From Zanthoxylum bungeanum (lineage: Eukaryota; Streptophyta; Magnoliopsida; Sapindales; Rutaceae): a stretch of DNA of 64,000 bases. The position numbers and the translations under genes were made by a program. Below, piece after piece: positions 43,914 through 56,600 of this stretch. The stretch spans positions 124,001-188,000 of the forward strand of contig SKCR01035570.1 in the NCBI GenBank assembly GCA_019454045.1, read 5' to 3'. The notes beneath the pieces were generated by a model. That model saw nothing but the letters and a program-made list of their open reading frames with translations, was not told where the DNA came from and did not search any database. Numbering within the stretch: position 1 is the stretch's first letter; each line of letters starts with the position of its first letter.

Positions 43914-44124
43914 CTACTCAGCTTGCCAGACGCCAGTTGCCTCGTCTTCGTGACTTCTTCTCTTCGACTCTATGTGAGTAGGTCAGCTTGCCTCATCTTC
44001 ACTCTTCATCTCTTCATCTGCACTTCTCCTTCGTCACTTCGTTTCTTCATCTGCACAGTGCACTTCGTCACTTCATCACTTCATCTGCAATTCTGAACTT
44101 CGTCACTTCATCTTCACTTCGTCA

Positions 44125-44718
44125 GTAAGTTGTTAGAACTTGGTTAATAGATTTATTCCCCTGTTTTTCTAGTCTGATTGAATTAATTATGTGATTCAAC
44201 AAATAAAAAGAGAAAATGAAAGTGGAATTTGTTAGATAATTTAATTATTTATGATTTGTTTGGAATATTTTGTGTCAGATTGCGTGGAATTAATTGTTTT
44301 AAAGAAAGTCCCCTGATTAGTGATTAAAAAGTCCCATGTTTTAAAGAAAATGGAATTTCATTGACAAAAAATTCAAAGAGTCAGTCACATTTAAGTATTA
44401 TTCGTGTTGATTCTAAGGTTGGCCAAATGATTTTGATTTTAAGCTTGGCCGAATTGTTTTGATTTTAAGTGGTATGAATAAGTTTAGTTGATTGGAGAAA
44501 TAAAAATGTGAAGGTAACTGAATTTATTTTATATATGCTTGGGCTTTCATTGATGTTGTTCACTTGTTTGTTAAGGTTGGACTACTTGGTAGTTGGTGCT
44601 TCATCTTTAAGAAATAAAACAGAAAAAAAGGCATATAACTTCTTTGCTTGTAGTTCACAACATCATTTTAAGCTTGGCTGAATCTTGCCATATTTTTTAG
44701 TCAATTTTTTTTTTTCAG
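44125..44718 (+). other. Probable 5' UTR intron of the hAT transposase
   Basis: A GTAAGT donor at 44125 follows a pyrimidine-rich leader of repeated CTTCGTCACTTCATCTGCAC words. A polypyrimidine run plus CAG acceptor ends at 44718, eight bases before the presumed start codon. Confidence 0.55.
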
Positions 44719-44726
44719 AATTTGTT

Positions 44727-47001
44727 ATGTCTAATTTGGAAGAATCTACGCCTATTCGGCCGCCAAATTCCCCTGTTTTTCTTAATGGCCTCGAAGATGT
44801 ACGTTGGGATAGTGATGAAGAAAATGAGATCCTTGATATTGAAGATGGAAAAATAGATGAAGATGGTAACAAAAGAAAGGGGGTAGCATTATAAAATATG
44901 GATAATAAGAGACGACTGGCATCAAAATGTTGGGATCATTTGACGAAGATTACTGTTGGTGGGAAACTAAAGGCAAATGTAATCAATGTGCCAAGTTATT
45001 GAGTGGTATGTCTGAAAAAGGTACCAGTCATTTAAATAAACACATCAAGAATTTTTATACTAAAAAACAATCTAAGTTTAAAGATACGGTTCAAAAAACT
45101 CTTAATGTTATGAAGCATGAAGATGGAACAACTTCTGTTGAGCTTAGATCATTTGATGTAAATATTGTCCGTCAAAAAATTACGTCATTGGTTATAAAGC
45201 ATGAGCTGGCACTTAAGTTTGTTGAGTATGATGATTTTAATGACTTGATGAGTTATTGCAACCCTTTGGTGAAGAAGATGTCAAAAAACACTTTAAAGGC
45301 TGAGCTTTTCAAGTTGTATAAATCAGAAAAGGTGAAAATTATGAATTTGTTGAATATTAATGACAGTAGGGTTGCTATTACAACTGACATGTGGACTGTT
45401 AGTAATCAAAAGAGAGGGTATGTGGTTGTTACAAGACATTTCATTGACAACTCATGGCATTTACAAAGTCGAGTCTTAAGGTAATATAATTTTGTGTAAA
45501 ATTTTATGTTTAACTTATTTGTTGAATATGCTAACATTTAATTACAAACATTATGTATATGTAGGTTCATATATGTACCAGCCCCACATACTGCTGAGTG
45601 TCTATCTCAAGTTTTAATTAAATGTATGATGGATTGCAATGTGGATCGAAAGTTGTCAACAATGACTTTGGATAATTGTTCAACTAATGACGCAATGGTA
45701 GAAAGATTGAAGGGAATGTTTTCAACTGAAACTATGGTATTGGGTGGTAAATTTTTTCATATGAGGTGTGCAGCTCATATTTTGAACCTAATTGTAAATG
45801 ATGGTTTGACCGTGATTGAAAGAGGTATTGCATGGATTAGGGAGAGTGTTTCTTATTGGAGTAGCACACCGAAAAGGATTGAAACTCTTATGATGTCTGT
45901 TCATCAATCATTGATTAAGACTGAAAGAAAGTTGGTGCTTGATTATCCGACTAGATGGAATTCTACATTTGTCATGCTTGATATTGCAGTTAAGTACAAA
46001 AAAGTTTTTCCTCTAGTGCAACAAATTGAGCCTCATTATAAATTTTAGCCTTCTGATGCGGAATGGGAGATGGCTGAAAAAATGCTAGAATATTTACGTC
46101 CATTTTATTTATTGACGGAGATGTTTTCAGGTACGAACTATCTTACAACCAATATGTTTTTTCCATTGGCTTGTAAAATGAGGATGTCTTTGATGGAGTG
46201 GCAAATGTCTCATGTTCCTCAAGTTAAACAAATGGCCTCTATTATGATTGCCAAGTTTGAGAAATATTGGCAAAAGATTCATAGGGTGTTGGTTTTGGCT
46301 GTCATTCCTGACCCACGGTTTAAGATGCTGTTAATTGATTATTATTTTCCAAAGATTTATGGTGTGGGTGTTGCAGGCCAAATTATGAGAGCATATCAAC
46401 TTTTTGAAGAGATAGTTAAATATTATGAAGCCAACTCTGTAGTTGGTGGTGGTGAATCTTCTACTTCCGTTGTTCATCCCCATAATACTGTCACCGTTGA
46501 TTCGTCTTCTTTTTTAGATTTATCTGACTTTGATTCTTTTGCCACTCAAAGCAATCATATGACAAGATCAAAGTCCGATCTTGAGAGGTACTTAAAGGAG
46601 CCTTTAGTTGCTAGAACTCCAGACTTCAATATTTTGAATTAGTGGAAGACAAATAAAGGAAAATATCATATTTTGGCTGAGATAGCTAAAGATATATTAG
46701 CCATTCCTATTACGACTGTGGCATCAGAGTCTGCTTTTAGTACCGGGGGGAGACATTTGAGTCCACATCGTGCCAAATTACATCCTGACACATTGGAAGC
46801 AATAATGTGCACTCAAAATTGGTTATGGGCTTCTGAGCGAGGTATGAGACTTTAATAATGATTTCTTAATTGATTATTTTCTTTGATTTACATATTTAAC
46901 ACCTTTTCTCATTAGGTCTTAATCCTGAAGAACTTATAATTTCTGGAGAGGAACTGATGGATGAAGTGGAAGAAGACTTTGAGCCACAAGAGTTGGATTA
47001 G
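44727..47001 (+). pseudogene. hAT transposase, three introns, four disablements
   Basis: The start MSNLEESTPIRPP at 44727 is followed by an acidic N-terminus. A BED-type zinc finger has its Cys and His pairs at 44978-45043 (CNQC...HLNKH), then an RNase-H-like core with TTDMWTVSNQKRGY and FHMRCAAHILNLIV, and a hATC dimerisation domain (TTVASESAFSTGGR, about 46710-46752). Coding introns are 45481-45564 and 46842-46915, the third being in the 5' UTR. Breaks are TAA at 44892, a one-base frame change near 44970 and TAG at 46046 and 46640. Apart from these the domains are full length, so inactivation is recent compared with domain loss. It would cut and paste its own element; this copy is probably dead. 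Confidence 0.9.
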
Positions 47002-47034
47002 TTTGATGTATTAGTTTATGGCATTTGGATAATT

Positions 47035-47265
47035 GAATTGTTAGTTTATGGATGAAACATTGCAACTTGTGATGTATTTATTTGTGATTTTGTGGAATTT
47101 TGGATTGTTAGTTTATGGATGAAGCATTGAAACTTTTGATGTATTTATTTATGGATTTTGGATTGTTAGTTTATGGATGAAACATTGAAACTTTTGATGT
47201 ATCATGTATTTATTTGTGATTTTGTGGAAGTTTTGATTGTTAGTTTGTGGATGAAATATTGATTT
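47035..47265. repeat. Degenerate tandem repeats 3' of the hAT transposase
   Basis: About four copies of GTTAGTTTATGGATGAAACA, each followed by TTGAAACTTTTGATGTA, are spaced roughly 55 to 75 bp apart in the transposon 3' region. Confidence 0.75.
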
Positions 47266-47659
47266 TTTTTATGTATTTGTAAATTGTCTTGCAATTTTTG
47301 CATTTCATAATTAGTGTGAATGTATGATCACTGACGCATTATGATCATAGTTTTGTTGCTAGTAATTCCAGAATTCATACAATGTAATTTCAACATATTT
47401 TTCTGCAAATAGTTTGAAATCTTCTACCTGGTCAGTCTCTTAATTGCATGAGCTAAATGCTGAAATATGATTTTCATTGCCATTGTTTCACAATTTGATT
47501 TTCTGATTCCATAGTATTCACATACTTCTCCCGCGTTACTTTCTAAAAACTATAAGAAGTATATGGAAAACCAGTTATGAAAACCTTTTTCAATCTTTCA
47601 CAAATCAGGTTGATTGAATTATAGCCTTATGTTTGAGTCACCTATGATGTATTACTTGT

Positions 47660-47723
47660 ATTTTAATTTTTATTGGGATGGGCGGGGTTTGGCCCGGGCC
47701 GGGCTTTTGCCGGGCCATGCATA
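47660..47723. repeat. Right terminal repeats of the hAT element
   Basis: The GC-rich GGCCCGGGCCGGGCTTTTGC motif mirrors the left end, followed by ATGCATA and the target duplication CAAATAAC. Confidence 0.8.
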
Positions 47724-47929
47724 CAAATAACACTTAAAAGCACACAATATTGCATTTAATGAATATAGAAAACCCATTAATGTATAATTCCAAGACTCCA
47801 TCAGTTTGACTTTGTTGAGTTTTAAGTTTATGTATAAATGAAACCATACCAAAGTTTTTTTCGATCAGATAAGATCAGTTATGTAAATCCTTTTAGGTTA
47901 TTATTTTTTATTCGAAATTATTATCTCAT

Positions 47930-48229
47930 TTCAGTTTAGATTAGATTGGAATTAAAAAGGTTTTAGTGATATATATATTAAATAAACACCCGATAATATA
48001 TATATTATAGTGAACAGTTACAACATAGTTTGTAATTGACATTGGGAGGTGTCACTACTAGAGATATATTCTCAAATAAAGTTCTTGGTCAAGATTTACT
48101 GACACATGTCGGTTAGTAAAATCCACTAAGACCAGTACATGTGTCGTATATTGAGACTTGGTCTGATGGTTTATCTCTATGAACCATGAGTCTCAGGAGA
48201 CTTGTATATACATATAAGTGCTTATCTCC
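47930..48229 (+). repeat. Fragment of the family X LTR
   Basis: From about 47930 to 48229 the sequence parallels 6880-7125 and 53790-54050, for example GTTTGTAATTGACATTGGGA and AATCCACTAAGACCAGTACA. Neither LTR terminus is present, so it is a truncated remnant. Confidence 0.7.
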
Positions 48230-49517
48230 AACCTGACCTGAATAAGGTCGTGGGGAATGTTCCCGTCGACATGATCAGATGAAGGTCCAAGATAATCTCT
48301 AATTGACCAGACCTGTTGAAAGTCTGAGGGAGTCTTCAATGTCGTTTGGAGCAGATGATGGTTCAGGTCTTCAACTATGTTGTATGACATTGCCTGCGAG
48401 CTTGAAACCACAAACAATGTTAGTAACAAAGAGAAAATACTTTCACTTGTAATTTGGAGAATTTTTCGGCTGAACTCATTGCTGGAATTTGGAAGTTTGG
48501 CTAATGCTACGGCCACACTATGCTGTCTGGATCATACACGACATTCCCTATGGGGAATTTGGACCAAAGGAAAGCCATGATGTCATTAGATGCCTTTTCG
48601 GGTCGACTGGGGTGATATGAATCGCGTAACTTTGGAGAAGATAGCATAGACTGACGGTGCCTCTCGGTCGTCAGAGATAATCAAGAGTCAAAGAATGAGT
48701 ATCCTCGTTGTCTGGGGAAATAGACTGATTCACATTCATTTGAGCCAAACAAGTATCTCTCCATGTCGTTTGGAGAATATTAACGTCTCTGATCTTGGTC
48801 AGAGATGTGGAAGGCTAACCTCTCTCAAGTGATCATAACTTCTTCCTCATGTGATTACTGAATGTCCCCAAATGACGATGAGGTTTGCCATTTCTTATGG
48901 GTTAAGCCCTAATTGGGCTTCATGAAATGGGCCTTGATGGTTTTAGGCTTATGTTCGCTTGCTACTGTAGCCCTAGCGAGAGTTTCAAGGCGTTTTTTAG
49001 GCGGGAAAAGAGGCGCCAAAAAAGAAGGAGGCATATGTGGGGTTTGGAGGCTCATTTCCTTTATTCCAAGAGTTATCTCAAGTTTGCAAGTGGAAAGAGA
49101 TCTTAACTCGTTTCAAGGTATTCTTCGACCTTCTTCTATTGTTCTTCAGTTTCTTCAATTGTTCATAAAGTAGATTCAAGCTGTTCTTGGTCAATCAAGC
49201 AATTTGATCCTTAGAATTTCAATAAGGTTTAGGAATTTGTGTTTGAAGATGATGGCGATTTAATCTCTAGGGATTAGAGATTCCAAGGACTTAGCTATTT
49301 TAAGTTGAATACCGCGTAGTCGTTTGAACCAATATCGAGTGAAAGTTCAACGGGTTCGAGCGATACCCGTATAGACATGTATGATGGATCCCCTGATAGA
49401 ACTTCTAGATCTCCCAACGAGTCGATTGGGGAATAAGCTGGCTTTGAATGGTTATACAGATGTTATGGTGAGCTTGGAATATTGACAATAGCCGAGCCAC
49501 CTTTAAGAGTACCTAAG
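48230..49517. other. Unassigned sequence between LTR relics
   Basis: No credible gene. The part around 48900-49110 is G-rich and resembles a retroelement leader (AATTGGGCTTCATGAAATGG), but no boundaries, primer site or domain were found. Confidence 0.4.
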
Positions 49518-50930
49518 TGAACTTATCTACAAGCAATACAACCAAACTCTATATTCCCAAGAGAGGGGTGAATTGGGTTATTGTCTAATAATGCAAAATT
49601 TAACATCTTTGCCGGTTTTAACTACTCTTACCGATTAAGCCTTAGGGTATATTTTCTCATACAATAAATATTACCTATATGCAAGTTTCTAATATATAAG
49701 TAAATACAAAAATAAACTTACGGTAATTAAAGAGTTAAGGGATAAAGAAAATAACACCTTGAGTTATAGTATTTCGGCCAACAATGCCTACGTCCACTCC
49801 CTCAAGTCGCGCTTAAAGCTTTTCACTATCAATCGAGTTTTTGCCGTGGCTCACCCGCAACCAAGATTTTTACACAATGTTCACTCCAAACCCTTACACT
49901 TTGAGTTTTCTACGTAGGCTCACTCACTAACCTTTACAATTACCCAAACGATGGGATTTCACAAACCATAAGTGCTTTGAATAAGAAGTTTGTAAACACA
50001 CTTGGGCACTCACATAGATAAAGAAGATTGGGTGAGATGCTTACCCAAGTGATCTAAGCTCACTGCTAAAGATTAAGAAGGTGTAGTGTGTGAGCTTGAT
50101 GTATGAGTGTATATTAATATGAAGGTTTATGAAACACTCTTGTTTTTGCCTTAGTGTAATGTATATGAAGGTTGTGTTACCTTGCAAAAACAAATTGGGG
50201 CTCAATTTATAATAAAATACAAAGCAGCCCCAAAAATCCTGTCTGAGACCGGTATGCCGGTCTGGCATAGTAACGGCTCTCAACAGCTATATTACCATTT
50301 GAATATACTCGTTAGGACCTGTATGGTCATCGGTATGAGGACCGATATGGTTCTTGCCGGTTCCAGTGTGTATGAAATCCCGAGTATGACTGGTATTGTC
50401 ACCGGTATGGCACCATTATGAAATGTGACGGTTCCAGAGAGCTTACAAAACAGAACATCTCACCGGTATGGGGATCGGTAAGGGACCTATATGCCGGTCT
50501 CTGTACCAAAAATACATATATGAAGTTTTAAGGCATTTTGTACATGAGCCTAATGCATCTAAGTGAATGTGCATGTTTCCTATGAGCTTAGGTACTTGAA
50601 TTCAAAATACAAAATACATTTAGAGCCCTAAGCTAAGACTTCTCATAAATTCTTCAATATGTGCCAGTCTTCACATTCTTCGCTCTTCACCACCGTTGTG
50701 CTTCGACATCTTTTTGTAATGTCTCGCTGTTGTGTGTCGAAGTCTTCACTCGTGTTGCATCATCAAAACCATTACGCAATTGTGTCGCTAACAATCTCTC
50801 CATTTTTGATAATGGCAACCCCTTAAAACTTGTGAGCTTCTGAGAGTCCAAATCTTCCAAATTTTGCTCCCCTCAATGTGTGATTGTCTTCAATATAGCT
50901 CTATAAGACTTAGACAAACACATTAGTACA
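49518..50930 (-). repeat. 3' LTR of the SIRE-like element
   Basis: On the plus strand it starts TGAACTTATCTACAAG and ends CACATTAGTACA, 1413 bp. It contains repeated CCGGTATG words at about 50250-50510. Confidence 0.8.
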
Positions 50931-50945
50931 TTTACTCCCCCTTAA
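50931..50945 (-). promoter_or_regulatory. Polypurine tract of the SIRE-like element
   Basis: The minus strand reads TTAAGGGGGAGTAAA directly before the LTR, as expected for a Copia plus-strand primer. Confidence 0.75.
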
Positions 50946-51559
50946 TACAAGGGTGAGAGTAACACAAGTTTTAATCTATTCTCTAATGATTTCTCCCCAT
51001 TTAACATTATCAAGAAGTAGAGAAGCAAAAATTAAGTTCTAATGAGATACCAATTAAATATGTGCATTATCAAATGAAGATACCAAAATTTATAAATATG
51101 CACATTAGCATTTCCCCATTTTACCATAAAAAGAAATCATGTATAAATCATTTCTTAATTTCATTATTGATACCAATTAAACAATAAATCAAATATCCAT
51201 GCATTTGATGATATCAATTATGTCAATATATATGCATTTTTAACTAAATATATTCAATGGAAAAAACATGTTTAATGCAAGTCAATCAAGTAATAACATA
51301 TATATATTTAACTCAATAAAATAAATGTGATACTATTTGATACTAAATGGGGTTAAATATATGATTAAGGCATATAATGATATCAAATGAAAATCGAAAC
51401 CAATGGAAAGTTGAATACATTGCCTAATCACTAGTATGCTTCTAATTAGATTTACAAATTTGAAATGGGCATACATATGTAGTTTGGAGAAGACGGTACC
51501 AATATTTCTGTGAATACGGATTTTACCTATAACCGTTGTCATTCCTCATCTCTTTGAGC

Positions 51560-53389
51560 TTTTGGGATTAATTCGCATTTCTCTTTAAGATCCTTCCTAA
51601 AGCTCCCCCTATAAAATTATCAAGTGCATTTTGGTGCCCAACATTTATTAGGTCCATTGGGGTTAATTTTGATTCCTTGAGGAATCCTTGTATTTTTAAT
51701 CACATTTTTGTTGATGCACTCAAAACTTTTGTGTCCCTTTTTATTACATGCATGACATGTGACATTTTCATTGATAGCAATATTAGCATGAGAATTGGAT
51801 GCCTTTACAAAATAATTCCTTAAAAAATTTCTCTTGATATAAGGCTTATATCCTAATCATTCTCTATCATAAGCACATTTTTGGGATCCAAATAACATAT
51901 CAATATTTTTCTTCCCTAATGTGAATTTTGCTACAATATTTTGTAAATCTATTACATTTTTGTTTAAAGCAACATTTTCATTCAAAATATATTCGCAATC
52001 ACATGTTTTTGAGCTAGATGACATATTAGATATTCTATTTTCAAGTTCTAGCTTTTTGTCTTTTAAACGTGCATTTTCATCATCTAAACATGCTATTTCT
52101 TTTTCATGTTTGGCCTTTAAGCAAATAATATCATTATCTAAAACATGAATTTTATTCATACAAGATGCATGTTCATTTTTAAGTGATGAATGTTCATTTT
52201 TAATTAATTTATATTTCTTTTTAAGCATTTCACACAACTCATTTAATCCTTTAAAAGCATAAAGTAAATCATTATATTCTTGAGAGTTGTGTACCTTTTC
52301 TTCTTCGCTTTCAAAAAAGAAATCCTCATCCTCGATAGCCATGAATGCTAGATTTGTTCTTTCTTTGATCTCTTCCTCCTCGGATGAGCTAAAGTCGCTA
52401 TCGTTCCAAGTTAAAGTATCTTTCAATGCCTTTTTCTTGTATTTTCCTTTGAATCTTCTTAATGAGCAATCAATAGCTATATTACCCGTTTTATCACACT
52501 CATAGAAAACTATTTTCTTGTGCTTCCGTGACCATCTTTCTTCTTTCTTCTCATCCAAATTTGACTTTCCTTTAAGTTTTGAGGAGTTGAGGATCTTTTT
52601 GACCTTATTGGTTATTTGTGCCAACTTATCATCAATATCTTCTTCACTTGAGCTAACATCATCTCTTTTTCTTGCTTTTAAGGCTAGATTCCTCCTTGTT
52701 CTTTTCTCATATTCCTCTTTTTGATCTATTTTGATCTCCAATTCATACTCAAGTAATTTTTTGACCAAATCATCTAACTTTAAGGTGTTCATGTCATTTT
52801 CTTCTTTAATGGAGGATGTGTAGCTTCTATATTCTTTCGAGAGTGACCTAAGGATTTTCTTCACTTGATCGGTTGGCCCAATGATTTTCCCCAAAGCACA
52901 TAGATGGTTTATAATGATTGTAAACCTCGAAATCATTTGATCAATCTCTTTCCCGGATTCCATTTTGAAACTATCCAATTTGCACATAAACCGATTGATT
53001 TTTGATTCATTCACTTGGTTTGTACCCTCGTTGATCATTTCTAGAGACTTCCATAGGTCGTGTGCATTTCCAAATTCTGGAAGCTTGTTAATTTGACTAC
53101 GATCAATGGCACATAGGAGAAGGTTGAGTGCTTTAGCATTTGCGGAGCCTTATGCAAGTTCCTCGTCGGTCCACTCAATATGAGGCTTATGTATCTCCAC
53201 ACCATTATTATCCCTCTTAATCAAAATTTTTACACCTCGTGTGATCACCTTGAAGGATTGTGTATCTACGGCTAAAATGTAGTTAAGAAATCTCATCTTC
53301 CAATAGTTATAATCGGTTCTGTTGAAGAATTGAGGTCTTGTAATAGAAAATCTCTCGGTTAGATTTGACGAGTTGCTTGTAAAAGCCAT
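51560..53389 (-). pseudogene. SIRE-like Copia gag with one stop, truncated before pol
   Basis: ATG 53389 starts MAFTSNSSNL, followed by FNRTDYNYWKMRFLNYIL, the start of a UBN2 gag domain. One TAA occurs near 53150. The frame continues from 53038 to 51857 through a long charged region, a degenerate knuckle (FYECDKTGNIAIDCSLRRF) that has lost canonical spacing, and a coiled-coil rich in Lys/Glu/Asn. A second CX2C-type region and a WAPK-like motif near 51630 mark the normal gag-pol junction, after which pol is missing. It packages RNA in intact elements. Here it may be a dead or parasitic gag. Confidence 0.82.
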
Positions 53390-53431
53390 GATCGCTTTCT
53401 CGGATGGTTAAGTCTTTGTTGAGAAAATCTA

Positions 53432-53445
53432 GCTTTGATACCAAT
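53432..53445 (-). promoter_or_regulatory. tRNA primer binding site of the SIRE-like element
   Basis: The minus strand reads ATTGGTATCAAAGC directly after the 5' LTR, a one-base variant of the common initiator-Met site. Confidence 0.85.
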
Positions 53446-53631
53446 TGAAATTACCTACAAGTAATACGACAACCAAACTCTATATTCCCAAGAGGGGGTG
53501 AATTAGGTTATTGTTTAATAATGTAGAATTTAAAATCTTTGCCGATTTTAACTACTTTTACCGATTAAGCCTTATGGTATATTTTTTCCTACAATAAACA
53601 TCACCTATATATAAGTTTCTAATATATAAGT

Positions 53632-56600
53632 TGTTAGGGTTGGTGCTCAGAGTGCCAATCCGAATCATATTTATGTCCGATTCATGAATACGAACAATTC
53701 TTTTTTTCCATAATATTACTTATTTATGGTAGTACTTCTTGTTTTTATATACATATTCGATCTAATTACGATTAGATTGAAACTAAATAGGATTTAATGA
53801 TATGTATATATAAGACAAAGACTCGATAATATATAATGTAGTGCATACTTACAAAGTAGTTTTTAATTGACATTGGGAAGTGTCACTACTTGAAGTATAT
53901 TATCAAATAAAGTTTCAAGTCATGATTTACTAACACAGACCAGTTAGTAAAATCCACTGAGACCAGTACATGTCGTATATCGAGACTTGGTCCGATGGTT
54001 TATCCCAATGAACCATGAGTCTGGGGAGACTCATATAGACGTCTAGGTATTTATATTGGATAAACACTGAACGACTCACCGAAGATTTCCTAATAGATGA
54101 TACACCAACGTCAATAGGAATCTTCTCGGGTCAAGTGAGCATAATGGTCCTTCGACTTGAGATACCACTGTGGATGTATGAGTTATCCTCCACACTTTGA
54201 TGGCAGTCACGTCATCGATCAATTTAGATCAGACCTTCGCATGTTCGTTGGGTGTGGACTGATCCTCATGATATCCTATACGTATCAAGATATGATCCGT
54301 CAGTTCTGTGTACAGAGCATATGTATTCGATATAAAATTAGCAATATGTTAATCCATGGGCCCGTGGTATACTATAGAAGTAAGTTCTAAGTGTTATTAA
54401 GAGATTGCTAATAGAATCGTCGACGAGATTATACCTATAGAGATTTGACGTTTTATATCTATATCTCTGGAATAATCCGAATACATGTGACAGAGGGATT
54501 ATACGTATGCGATTCCCTCGACCTGTATGGTTCAACAAGTTTATCTGTGGTCGTCATAATTTACGGGGGGGTAAATTATGGACACGAAATTAGATTTCGT
54601 GACGGATATGCCTGAATCTAGAGAGTCTCACTAATGAAAAATACTCATAGAGCACTAATGAAACTTTTATAAATAATATTGATATTTATAAATCGTTTAA
54701 CGGTTAAACGAGAAGATACATGCTTAAAGGGTTTTTCGGCCATTTATTAATTAGTGTATATTTGGATTAAATACTTGATTTTATTAAATACACATTAATT
54801 ATTTATCAAATAAAGTATTTGACACATGTTACAAATATATGTATTATGGAATATTTAAAGTAAATATGATACATATATTTAGATATTTGTATTAAGTAAT
54901 TATCTAATTATTTAATTGTTAAATAATTAGATTAATTAAATACATTTATCTACATCATAATTATGGCTTTATATGGATTATTTTAATTGGTGCACTTGTA
55001 GGATTACATTTAAAGTTGTAGTGTACAACTTGAATAAGTAATCTAAGCATTAATTAATTAATAAAAAAATGAAGCAAAATGACTTTCTTACCCCTAGGGT
55101 TTCGGCCATGTAACCCTATGTATATAAGGGTTTCTTTTTCATTTGCTTCATAATTCTAAGCTTTCAAAAAACACAAAAATAAGAGACTTGAGAGGAAAAA
55201 AGAAGAGAAACCAAGAAGGAAGTGAAGAAAACTTGCAAATTAGTAAGTAATTTCAACTTTTCTTTAGAAGGAAAAATGTTTCTTTTATTCTTGGCTACAA
55301 CATATGTTGTTATCTTGTTTCTCTACTCTCTTTTGTTTGTGTTATGAAGTTTGGAAGCTTGAATGAAAGATATATGCATGTGTATAAACAAAGTTTGCTT
55401 ATTAATGGTTAATAAGCACACTTTTGGTCATTAGATGACTTGGTTGCCATTCTAGAGTTGTTAGGCCACTCAATGGTGACCTAGAATTTTTTTTGAGTTG
55501 TTTCATAGTGGTGAGACTTGATTGGTGTTGTAGAGATTGGATTAAAATGTTGGATTGTGTTAATTTTGGTTAGTTTTGATTAATTTTAGTTAATTTGATT
55601 AATTGAGAAATTAGGGTTTCAAACCTAAACCAAAATTGGGGATTTTCATATATATGTTGTATTTTGATACATATTAGATGTATAAATTATTTTGGTAGTG
55701 ATTGAAAATCACCTAAACTTGTATTTGACAATTTAGGACCAAAATGATTAAAATGTAAAATATTGGGGGCTCACGGCAATAAGAAAAAATCTAGAAAAAC
55801 TTTTCTAGGTTACATTTTAATGTATATAAGATGTGCAAATCATTTTGGTAGTGATTGGATATCACCTAATCTTGTATTGACAAATTAGGACCAAAATGAA
55901 TAAAATACAAACTATTTGGGGCATTTCCTAATTATGAAAAATCTGGAAATTTTTTAAAATTTCTGTTTTTAATGTATATTTGATTACAAATTGATAAGTG
56001 CATGAAAGTGTAATTTGAACATCACTAACTCGACTTATCTATCGTATGTTTTAATCTTAATTAGAGTCATTTTGTGCTTTGTTATTAGAAAGCAATAGAG
56101 CAAGAAGAATGGAGCAATTAAACATGTTTCGGAGCCTAACAGACGTATAGGAAGCATCAGACACGTGCGGGAGCATCGGAGGCGCAAGACGTTATAAACT
56201 AGCAAGCAAAGCTCACTGGTGCCGCGACGTCTGCACCAGAATTCCTCCAAGCTAAAATTCCTGATTTTGATGTGTTTGACGTGTATAATGACTCCGAGGC
56301 TTTTCTATATAAACCCAACTTCGTCCAAACCCTAGGGAGGAGAGAAAAACAGAGGAAAAACTCAGAAACAAGAGCCACAAACATAAAGAGACAAGAACGA
56401 ACAACTTGAAGCCAATGATGATGTCTCTCCGATCTATCAATGTTGTTTCTTTCTTCTGCATGGAGAACTAATCTCTAAAAGCAAAGCTAAGGATGAACTC
56501 TTGTATTCAACTCTTTTATTCTTGTTATTGATTCTGGGATGAACTTATTTGCTTAATACAATTGATAAACTTATTATTCTCTTTATCATTTGATTATATG

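Larger units (their letters stand above)
31736..47723 (+). mobile_element. hAT DNA transposon expanded to 16 kb by a nested Copia
   Basis: Perfect 8-bp duplications CAAATAAC at 31728-31735 and 47724-47731 bound the element. The left end starts TAGGGGTGGCAGAAAAGCCC and the right end, read inward, TATGCATGGCCCGGCAAAAG, so the termini share TA-G--TGGC and AAAAGCCCG with small differences. GC-rich CGGGCC repeats flank both ends, as common in plant hAT elements, and a hAT transposase pseudogene is inside. Without the 11.8-kb Copia insertion the element would be about 4.2 kb, a normal hAT length. Confidence 0.93.

Noticed and set aside
48193..49173. ORFs of 67 to 107 codons in the spacer
   Set aside because: No family resemblance, no exon-like borders, and neighbouring sequence is retroelement debris.
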